Shown here in pieces: positions 57,565 to 64,000 of a stretch of DNA of 64,000 nucleotides. The notes beneath the pieces are model-generated. The model did not search any database, was not told the DNA's origin, and saw nothing but the letters and a program-made list of their open reading frames with translations. Origin of the DNA: Blastochloris viridis. GTDB taxonomy: Bacteria > Pseudomonadota > Alphaproteobacteria > Rhizobiales > Xanthobacteraceae. The position numbers were made by a program, and so were the translations under genes. The stretch covers positions 722,001 through 786,000 of the forward strand of contig NZ_CP012946.1 in the NCBI RefSeq assembly GCF_001402875.1. The letters run 5' to 3'. Position 1 is the stretch's first letter. The number at the start of each line of letters is the position of its first letter.

Positions 57565-58653
57565 GTGACCCATCTCGATTCGACGCCCGGCCGTCTTCTG
57601 CCCATCCGGTTCGGCGCCGGCGCCAAGACGCTGATCGCGCTCGCCGCGCTGGCGACCATGGTGGCGCTCGCGGTCCAGGCTGGCGCGCTGGCGCGCGGCG
57701 ACCTGCTCTACGCCGTGCTGGTCGATCCGTTCGTGCAGATGGCGGACATGCCGGACCTGCTGGTCCAGACGCTGTGGGACGGCTTCGTCGCCGGCATGCT
57801 CTACGCGCTGATCGCGCTCGGCTTCGTCCTGATCTTCAAGGCCTCGGGCGTATTCAACTTCGCCCAGGGCATCATGGTGGTGTTCGCGGCGCTGACCCTG
57901 GTCGGGCTGCACGAATACGGCCTCAATGTCTGGCTGGCGCTGCTTCTCACCCTCGGGGTGATGCTGGCGCTGGCGGTGACGGTGGAGCGCGTGGTGCTGC
58001 GGCCGCTGGTCAACCAGCCCGACATCATCCTGTTCATGGCCACCATCGGCCTCACCTATGCGCTGGTCGGACTCGGCGAGTTCATCTTCGGCGGCAACCC
58101 CAAGGTGATGATCACCGAGGAACTGTACCTGCCCAAGGGCTCGATCGAGCTTCAGATGTTCGGCGGCTTCGTCAGCTTCCAGAAGCTCGACATCGCTGCT
58201 GCGGTGATCGCGTGCGTGATGATCGTGCTGTTGTCGGCGTTCTTCCAATACACCCGCATCGGCCGGGCGCTGCGCGCCGTCGCCGACAGCCACAAGGCGG
58301 CGCTGTCGGTCGGCATCTCGCTCGAGCAGATCTGGGTGATCGTGTGGTTCACCGCCGGCGTGGTGGCGCTGATCACCGGCATCATGTGGGGCGCGCGCTC
58401 GGACGTGTCGTTCGCGCTGCAGATCATCGCGCTCAAGGCGCTGCCGGTCTTGATCCTCGGCGGCTTCACCTCGGTGCCCGGCGCCATCGTCGGCGGGCTG
58501 ATCATCGGCATCGGCGAGAAGGTCGGCGAGTTCTACTGGGGCCCGCTGGTGGGCAAGGGCATCGAGGCGTGGCTGGCCTACATGATCGCGCTGGCCTTCC
58601 TGCTGTTTAGGCCACAGGGCCTGTTCGGGGAGAAGATCATCGAGCGGATCTAG
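57565..58653 (+). CDS. ABC transporter permease (LivH type)
   Basis: 362 residues from GTG 57565 because CAGGAGG lies just upstream; a longer start at 57466 would add a basic Arg-rich stretch in a non-conserved frame. Eight or more membrane segments; FVAGMLYALIALGFVLIFKASGVFNFAQG is the LivH N-terminal signature and YTRIGRALRAVADS the EAA-like coupling loop. LivH members are about 290-310 residues; the extra N-terminal ~60 residues include one more hydrophobic segment. Confidence 0.9.
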   Translation: MTHLDSTPGRLLPIRFGAGAKTLIALAALATMVALAVQAGALARGDLLYAVLVDPFVQMADMPDLLVQTLWDGFVAGMLYALIALGFVLIFKASGVFNFAQGIMVVFAALTLVGLHEYGLNVWLALLLTLGVMLALAVTVERVVLRPLVNQPDIILFMATIGLTYALVGLGEFIFGGNPKVMITEELYLPKGSIELQMFGGFVSFQKLDIAAAVIACVMIVLLSAFFQYTRIGRALRAVADSHKAALSVGISLEQIWVIVWFTAGVVALITGIMWGARSDVSFALQIIALKALPVLILGGFTSVPGAIVGGLIIGIGEKVGEFYWGPLVGKGIEAWLAYMIALAFLLFRPQGLFGEKIIERI

Positions 58654-58761
58654 CCGGCGCGGCGATGGCATCGGTCGACCTGGCGCCCGCGGACGCAAGA
58701 CGACACCAACACGGAGCCGCCATCCGCCGACCGGATGGACAAGGCCCGAACGGAGGCAGGC

Positions 58762-59838
58762 GTGTTCTATCGTGAGGCCGGTCAGTTCAAGACCAGCTAT
58801 GTTGCCGACCAGGCGATCTTCCCGATCCGGCAGGATCGCATCGGGGTTGCGCTGATCCTGTTCGTGGCGTTCACGCTGCCGTTGATGGCCAGTGAGTTCG
58901 TCATCGGCTCGGTGATGATCCCGTTCCTGGTATTCGCGCTGGCCGCGATCGGCCTCAACATTCTCACCGGCTACACCGGGCTGATCTCGCTCGGCACCGG
59001 CGCCTTCATGGGGGTGGGGGCGTATGCCTGCTACAAGCTCACCACCATCTTTCCCGACGTGCCGATCGTGTTCCACATCCTGTCGGCCGGCGTGTTCTCC
59101 GCTGCGGTCGGGGCGATCTTCGGCCTGCCCAGCCTGCGCATCAAAGGGTTTTACCTCGCGGTCGCCACGCTCGCGGCGCAGTTCTTCCTGCAGTGGTGCT
59201 TCGTGCGCATTCCCTGGCTCTACAACGACAACGCCTCCGGCGCGATCGAGGTGCCGACCCGCACCCTGTTCGGCATCGCCGTCACCGGCGCCAACGCCAC
59301 GCCGACGGTGCGCTACTACGTCATTCTCGCCATCGTGGTGGCGATGACATGGGTCGCCTCCAACCTCGTGCACGGCCGCATCGGCCGGCAATGGATGGCG
59401 GTGCGCGACATGGACATCGCCGCCGAACTGATCGGCATCAAGCTGCTGCAGACCAAGCTGCTGGCGTTCGCGGTGTCGTCGTTCTACTGCGGCGTCGCCG
59501 GCGCGGTGATGATGTTTCTGTGGTACGGCGGCGGCGAGGCGGCCGACGCCTTCAACATCAACCAGTCGTTCAACATCCTGTTCATGGTGATCATCGGCGG
59601 CCTCGGCAGCCTGGTCGGCTCGTTCTTCGGCGCCGCCTTCATCTCCTCGTTCCCGACGGTGCTGAAGTTCGGCCTGCCGTTGATCGGCATCCACCTCGGC
59701 AGCGCCACCGTCGAGCACCTCACCCATTTCTCCATCGGCGCGCTGATCATCGCCTTCCTGATCGTCGAGCCGCACGGGTTGGCGCGGCTGTGGCAGATCG
59801 GCAAGCAGAAGCTCAGGGTCTGGCCATTCCCCTACTGA
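58762..59838 (+). CDS. ABC transporter permease (LivM type)
   Basis: 358 residues from GTG 58762, preferred because GGAGG stands five bases before it and the family N-terminus here (FYREAGQFKTSYVADQAIFPIRQDRIG) begins at this point; an ATG at 58735 gives nine more residues. Eight to ten membrane segments with LNILTGYTGLISLGTGAFMGVGAYA, a LivM signature. It forms the permease pair with the preceding gene. Confidence 0.92.
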   Translation: MFYREAGQFKTSYVADQAIFPIRQDRIGVALILFVAFTLPLMASEFVIGSVMIPFLVFALAAIGLNILTGYTGLISLGTGAFMGVGAYACYKLTTIFPDVPIVFHILSAGVFSAAVGAIFGLPSLRIKGFYLAVATLAAQFFLQWCFVRIPWLYNDNASGAIEVPTRTLFGIAVTGANATPTVRYYVILAIVVAMTWVASNLVHGRIGRQWMAVRDMDIAAELIGIKLLQTKLLAFAVSSFYCGVAGAVMMFLWYGGGEAADAFNINQSFNILFMVIIGGLGSLVGSFFGAAFISSFPTVLKFGLPLIGIHLGSATVEHLTHFSIGALIIAFLIVEPHGLARLWQIGKQKLRVWPFPY

Positions 59839-59893
59839 CAGAACACGACGCAAAACGGCGACCGTCGACGTCGCCGAAACCTGGGAGGACCAC

Positions 59894-61225
59894 ATGACGA
59901 GAACGACGAGCTGGCTGTTCGGCACCGCGCTCGCCGCCGCGTTCGCCACGGCGGCGCCGCCGGCCGGCGCGGCGGAGGAGGGCATCTACGTGCCGCTTCT
60001 CACCTATCGCACCGGCAATTTCGCCGGGTCCGGCATCCCGATCGCCAACGGCATGCGCGACTATCTGGAGATGCTGAACCAGCGCGACGGCGGCATCGGC
60101 GGCGTCAAGATCATCATCGACGAGTGCGAGACCGGCTACGACACCAAGAAGGGCGTCGAGTGCTACGAGTCGACCAAGGGCAAGAACCCGGTGGTCCACA
60201 ACCCGTACTCGACCGGCCTCACGCTGCAGCTCATCCCGCGCGCGGCAGTCGACAAGATCCCGGTGCTGTCGATGGCCTACGGCCTGTCGGCGGCGGCGGA
60301 CGGCCGGGTGTTCCCGTGGATCTTCAACCCGCCGGTGACCTATTGGGACGGTGCCTCGACCTTCGTGCGGTTCGTCGCGGCGCAGGAGGGCGGCGTCGAC
60401 AAGCTCAAGGGCAAGACCATCGGCCTCATCCACCTCGACGCGCCGTTCGGCCGCGAGCCGATCCCGGTGATGGAGGATCTCGCCAAGCGCTACGGCTTCA
60501 ATCTCAAGCTCTATCCGGTGCCGGCGCAGTCGATGCAGGACCAGGCCTCGGTGTGGCTCGCCATCCGGCGCGACCGGGTCGACTGGATCTACAATCAGGG
60601 CTGGGGCGCGATGAACCCCACCGCGGTCAAGGAGGCGGTTCGCACCGGCTTTCCGATGAACAAGCTGGTCGGGGTGTGGTGGGCCGGCGGCGACGATGAC
60701 GCCCGTGCCGGCGGCGCCGATGCCAAGGGCTATCGCTCGCTCAGCTTCCACGGCGCCGGCACTGAATACCCGGCGATGCAGGACATCCTGAAGCACGTCT
60801 ACGACCGCAACCTCGCCAGCGGCGACCGCGCCAAGGTCGGCGAGAACCTGCACGCCCGCGGCGTCTACAATTCGGTGCTGATCGCCGAAGCCATCCGCAC
60901 CGCTCAAGCGATCACCGGCAAGAAGGTGGTCAATGGCGACGACGTCCGGCGCGGCTTCGAGGCGTTGAACATCAGCGAGGCGCGCTGGAAGGATCTCGGC
61001 TTCGAGGGCTTCGCCGCGCCGGTCGCGATCTCGTGCGACGACCACTCCGGCCACAACAACCTGTTCGTCGCTGAGTGGGACGGCACCCGCTTCACCCGCG
61101 GCTCCGACTACCTCGAACCGATGAAGGACCTGGTGCGGCCGATGCTGGAGAAGGCGGCGGCGGACTATGCCGAGAAGAACAGCGGCTGGCCGAAGCGGGC
61201 GGAAGCCTGCGACGGGCGGAGCTGA
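59894..61225 (+). CDS. ABC transporter substrate-binding protein (LivK/periplasmic type I)
   Basis: 443 residues with a signal peptide (TSWLFGTALAAAFATAAPPAGAAEE) and the type I periplasmic binding-protein fold; GGGAGG precedes the ATG. The mature start YVPLLTYRTGNFAGSGIPIANGMRDYLEMLNQRDGGIGG and longer length than LivK (about 370) match a subgroup often linked to aromatic or fatty-acid-like substrates. The stop codon lies inside a tandem 13-base duplication. Confidence 0.9.
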   Translation: MTRTTSWLFGTALAAAFATAAPPAGAAEEGIYVPLLTYRTGNFAGSGIPIANGMRDYLEMLNQRDGGIGGVKIIIDECETGYDTKKGVECYESTKGKNPVVHNPYSTGLTLQLIPRAAVDKIPVLSMAYGLSAAADGRVFPWIFNPPVTYWDGASTFVRFVAAQEGGVDKLKGKTIGLIHLDAPFGREPIPVMEDLAKRYGFNLKLYPVPAQSMQDQASVWLAIRRDRVDWIYNQGWGAMNPTAVKEAVRTGFPMNKLVGVWWAGGDDDARAGGADAKGYRSLSFHGAGTEYPAMQDILKHVYDRNLASGDRAKVGENLHARGVYNSVLIAEAIRTAQAITGKKVVNGDDVRRGFEALNISEARWKDLGFEGFAAPVAISCDDHSGHNNLFVAEWDGTRFTRGSDYLEPMKDLVRPMLEKAAADYAEKNSGWPKRAEACDGRS

Positions 61226-61555
61226 GCTTGGTGAGCTGAGCTTGGGCGGAAGCTCGGTTCCTGCTGTGCAGCGCCCGTCACCTTCCGTCCCCGTGGGGCG
61301 ATGGCGGCGCGGTGCGGCACGGGTGGGGGGCGGCTCGCCCCAAGGCCTGCTCCTCACCCGCCTCCGCCGCGCCGGACGGCGCGACGCACTGCGGATTTCG
61401 TCATCCCGGGCGAGCGTCAGCAAGACCCGGGATCGTCTTCAGGACGAAGACGTCCGCTTCCTGCGAACGATCCCGGGTCGCGGGCCTGCGGCCCTTGCCC
61501 GGGACGAGACGGCGACGACGAGACGTAACGACGAGAGTGGACCTAAAGCACAGCC
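61226..61555. other. Gap between binding-protein and LivF-type genes
   Basis: 330 bases inside what otherwise looks like one operon. The first part contains a 13-base tandem duplication (61219-61231 and 61233-61245) that spans the preceding stop codon; the rest holds repeat copy 8 at 61399-61508. I see no gene and no promoter. Confidence 0.55.
61399..61508. repeat. Intergenic double-hairpin repeat, copy 8
   Basis: Starts CGTCATCCCGG and ends GCCCGGGACGAG. First hairpin ATCCCGGG...CCCGGGAT, second GATCCCGGG...CCCGGGAC with a GGGCCTGCGGCCC loop. Located within the transporter cluster between the binding-protein and LivF-type genes. Confidence 0.85.
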
Positions 61556-62398
61556 ATGACCGCCACCGCGACGACCCTCCAACCCGTCTCCGCGCCCGAT
61601 AGGATCCTCGTCGTCGCCAATATCGAGGTGATCTACGACCACGTCATCTTGGTGCTGAAGGGCGTGTCGCTGGAGGTGCCGCGCGGCGGCATCGTCGCGC
61701 TGCTCGGCGGCAACGGCGCCGGCAAGACCACCACGCTGAAGGCGATCTCCAACCTGCTCCACGCCGAGCGCGGTGAGGTCACCAAGGGCACCATCACCTT
61801 CAACGGCGAGGAAGTGCAGGCGCTGTCGCCCAATCTGTTGGTGCGGCGCGGCTGCATCCAGGTGATGGAGGGCCGCCAGTGCTTCGGCCATCTCACGGTG
61901 GAGGAAAACCTGCTGACCGGCGCCTTCACCCGCCGCGACGGCAACAAGGCGATCAAGGCCGACCTTGAGCGCGTCTACGCCTATTTCCCGCGGCTGAAGC
62001 TGCGCCGCCGTTCGCAGGCCGGCTATACCTCGGGCGGCGAGCAGCAGATGGTGGCGATCGGCCGGGCGATGATGGCGCGGCCGAACATGATCCTGCTTGA
62101 CGAGCCGTCGATGGGCCTGGCGCCGCAAGTGGTCGAGGAGATCTTTGAGATCGTGAAGATCCTCAACAGGGACGAGAACGTGTCGTTCCTGCTCGCCGAG
62201 CAGAACACCTTCATGGCGCTGAAATACGCCACCTATGGCTACATTCTGGAGAACGGCCGGGTGGTGATGGACGGCGCCGCCGACGCGCTACGCTCCAACG
62301 AGGACGTCAAGGAATTCTACCTCGGCATCGCCCAGGGCAAGCAGAAGTCGTTCCGCGAGGGCAAGCATTACCGCCGCCGCAAGCGCTGGCTGGCGTGA
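61556..62398 (+). CDS. Branched-chain-amino-acid-type ABC transporter ATPase (LivF type)
   Basis: 280 residues. Walker A LGGNGAGKTTTLKAI, signature YTSGGEQQMVAIGRAMM, Walker B MILLDEPSMGLAP. The C-terminus carries an extension of about 20 residues that ends in a basic stretch (KHYRRRKRWLA) not usual for LivF (about 235 residues). It completes the transporter. Confidence 0.92.
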   Translation: MTATATTLQPVSAPDRILVVANIEVIYDHVILVLKGVSLEVPRGGIVALLGGNGAGKTTTLKAISNLLHAERGEVTKGTITFNGEEVQALSPNLLVRRGCIQVMEGRQCFGHLTVEENLLTGAFTRRDGNKAIKADLERVYAYFPRLKLRRRSQAGYTSGGEQQMVAIGRAMMARPNMILLDEPSMGLAPQVVEEIFEIVKILNRDENVSFLLAEQNTFMALKYATYGYILENGRVVMDGAADALRSNEDVKEFYLGIAQGKQKSFREGKHYRRRKRWLA

Positions 62399-62639
62399 GG
62401 CCTTCGCCTTTCAAACGCGCCGCCTTCTGAAGCGTGGCGTTTGGACCGCGTCTCGAAGGATGATCCAGACGGCGCGGGCGTCGGTCCCATGGTTCCGGAC
62501 GCCCGTCGCGGGCGCCTCACCATCAGGGTTTCCGGCACATCAGACTGGATGATCGCCGCGACGTCGGTTTCGTCCGCATCCGAACTGCCGCCGTGAACGT
62601 CTATATTTCCAGCCAAGCAGCCCCGCGGGGGAGGGACCC
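62399..62639. other. Gap between LivF-type and PaaK-like genes
   Basis: 241 bases with no gene. The first half has a GAGGCCTTCGCC...GAAGGATG stretch without a clean hairpin. No promoter stands out. The PaaK-like gene probably belongs to the same unit. Confidence 0.4.
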
Positions 62640-63881
62640 ATGGCCGAGGCCGACCATTACGACGCGCTGGAAACCCGCACACCGGAGGCGCGCGACGCCG
62701 ATCTCGCCGCCCGGCTGCCGCTGGTGATCGCGAAAGCGATGACGGCGCCGGGCTGGGCCAGGCATCTCGACGGCGTCGATCCCCGCGCCGTGACCGGCCG
62801 CGCCGCGCTGGCCAAGTTGCCGGTGCTCTACAAATCCTCGCTGCCGGAGCGCCAGGCGGCGGAGCCGCCGTTCGGCGGCCTGGTGGGCGAGCCGCTGTCG
62901 GCGTTCAGCCGGCTGTTCGCTTCGCCGGGGCCGGTGTTCGAGCCCGAGCCCGCCCGTCCCGACCCGGCCAACATGGCGCGCGGGCTCTACGCCGCCGGCT
63001 TCCGCGCCGGCGACGTGGTGCTCAACACCTTCTCCTACCACCTGACGCCGGGCGGGCTGATGCTCGATCAGGCGGCGCGCGCGCTGGGTTGCCCGGTGAT
63101 TCCGGCCGGCCCCGGCAACACCGAGCAGCAGTTGCAGGTGATGGCGGCGTTCCGGCCGGGGGGCTATTGCGGCACGCCGGATTTCCTGAAGATCGTGCTC
63201 GATGCCGCCGCTGCCGCCGGCGTGGAGGTGTCGTTCCTCACCAAGGCGGTGGTGTCGGGCGCTGCGTTCCCGCCCTCGCTCCAGGCCGAGATCGCCGGGC
63301 GCGGCATTGCCGCCTTCCAGCTCTATGCTTCGGCCGACGTCGGCTGCGTCGCCTATGACACGCCGGCGCGGGCCGGCATGGTGGTGAGCGAGGACGTGGT
63401 GGTGGAGATCGTGCGGCCGGGCACCGGCGAGCCGGTGGTGGATGGCGAGGTCGGCGAGGTGCTGATCACCGCGCTCGATCCCCAGCGCCATCTCGTGCGG
63501 TTCTCGCTCGGCGACTTGTCGGCGGTGCTGCCCGGCGCCTCGCCGTGCGGGCGCACCAACATGCGCATCAAGGGCTGGATGGGCCGGGCCGAGCAGTCGG
63601 CCAAGGTCAAAGGCATGTTCGTCACCCCGGCCCAGATCGCCGAGGTGGCGCGGCGCCACCCCGAGCTCGGCCGGCTGCAGCTGGTGGTCGGCCGCGCCGG
63701 CGAGCAGGACATCATGACGCTCAAGGCGGAAGCCGCGGCCAGCGGTGAGTCGGCGCTGGCGGAGGCGGTGGGCGCAACCCTTGCCGCGGTGTCCAAGCTG
63801 AGAGGTACGGTGGAACTGGTTCCGCCGGGCACACTTGCCAATGACGGCAAGGTGATCGTCGACACCCGCGCCGTGGTGTGA
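62640..63881 (+). CDS. Phenylacetate-CoA ligase-like protein with degenerate P-loop
   Basis: 413 residues, close to the PaaK length of about 435, with GGGGGAGGG before the ATG. C-terminal features follow the family (RFSLGDLSAV, RIKGWMGRAEQSAKVKGMFVTPAQIAEVARRHPE, catalytic-lysine region NDGKVIVDTR). At the position of the ATP-binding P-loop (SSGTTGKP in PaaK) the sequence is FASPGPVFEPEP, without the Thr/Gly core. It may be inactive or use another activation chemistry. Downstream of the LivF-type gene by 241 bases. Gene order ligase-transporter-ligase suggests a shared substrate. Confidence 0.85.
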   Translation: MAEADHYDALETRTPEARDADLAARLPLVIAKAMTAPGWARHLDGVDPRAVTGRAALAKLPVLYKSSLPERQAAEPPFGGLVGEPLSAFSRLFASPGPVFEPEPARPDPANMARGLYAAGFRAGDVVLNTFSYHLTPGGLMLDQAARALGCPVIPAGPGNTEQQLQVMAAFRPGGYCGTPDFLKIVLDAAAAAGVEVSFLTKAVVSGAAFPPSLQAEIAGRGIAAFQLYASADVGCVAYDTPARAGMVVSEDVVVEIVRPGTGEPVVDGEVGEVLITALDPQRHLVRFSLGDLSAVLPGASPCGRTNMRIKGWMGRAEQSAKVKGMFVTPAQIAEVARRHPELGRLQLVVGRAGEQDIMTLKAEAAASGESALAEAVGATLAAVSKLRGTVELVPPGTLANDGKVIVDTRAVV

Positions 63882-64000
63882 CGGCAACACGCTATCGCGC
63901 CCGCGCCGAATCGATCCAGATTTTGGCTTTCGCCGCAATTGCTGTCACAATTTCGATGGCATGCGGTGCCTCCCTGCTCGACGTCGCGCCTGGTCGATCC

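Noticed and set aside
57550..59985. An 811-residue minus-strand open frame
   Set aside because: Antisense to two permease genes; the hydrophobic codons give a His/Asp/Glu/Gln-rich false protein.

Overview
This window is GC-rich chromosomal DNA from an alphaproteobacterium. The gene order points to the Hyphomicrobiales (Rhizobiales): yfgM-like to der, rpsF-rpsR-DUF2232-rplI-dnaB-alr-radA-cvpA-purF, fabD-fabG-acpP-fabF-mltG-yicC-gmk, and lptF-lptG-lptD-surA-like-pdxA-rsmA. The genus cannot be fixed from sequence alone. Most of the window is conserved core genome. I see no tRNA, rRNA, CRISPR array, insertion sequence, prophage or toxin-antitoxin pair, and base composition looks even throughout.

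Layout. 1-3083 (+): the tail of an NnrU-family membrane protein, a YfgM-like TPR protein, a 99-residue lipoprotein and the GTPase Der. 3231-13847 (-), read right to left: rpsF, rpsR, a DUF2232 membrane protein, rplI, dnaB, alr, radA, cvpA, purF and an SDR oxidoreductase. 14161-21058 (+): fatty acid synthesis (fabD, fabG, acpP, fabF), then mltG, yicC-like and gmk. 21148-28878 (-): lptF, lptG, lptD, a SurA-like chaperone, pdxA and rsmA, a cell-envelope assembly operon. 29037-31030 (+): pepA and holC. 31041-34573: two small membrane proteins, a lipoprotein and an ABC-F ATPase. 34665-37962 (-): a glycosyltransferase and a glucan debranching enzyme. 38143-41481: molybdate uptake, with a single-domain ModE-like regulator, modABC and a ModE-type operator. 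41862-43685 (-): pyrC and pyrE. 43930-46700 (+): a CapD/WbpM-type sugar dehydratase and an unknown membrane-anchored protein. 47003-48670 (-): ETF-ubiquinone oxidoreductase. 48784-53500 (+): a uracil-DNA glycosylase and a very large indolepyruvate-ferredoxin-oxidoreductase-family protein. 53739-54269 (-): an isochorismatase-family hydrolase. 54557-63881 (+): a seven-gene cluster in which two acyl-CoA ligase-like genes bracket a complete branched-chain-amino-acid-type ABC transporter.

The most striking structure is outside the genes. Eight copies of a roughly 90-160 bp double-hairpin repeat, with outer arms like GTCGTYCCGG...CCGGGAYGAC, lie only between genes. Five of the eight sit exactly where two genes converge, and one supplies the last codons of rsmA. 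A second, nested palindrome family fills the convergent junction at 46701-47006, and related arms occur at 1533-1570 upstream of der. Six of the seven convergent junctions in the window carry one of these elements, so I infer a role in bidirectional transcription termination or mRNA 3' end protection.

Other points worth following are a 99-residue lipoprotein in the place normally held by bamB, a ModE-like palindrome directly upstream of modA, a PaaK-like protein whose ATP-binding P-loop is degenerate, a family 4-like uracil-DNA glycosylase that keeps only two of the four Fe-S cysteines, and an EcfG-like promoter candidate in front of a GlsB/YeaQ-type stress protein. I did not find a clearly new defence, mobile or secretion system here.
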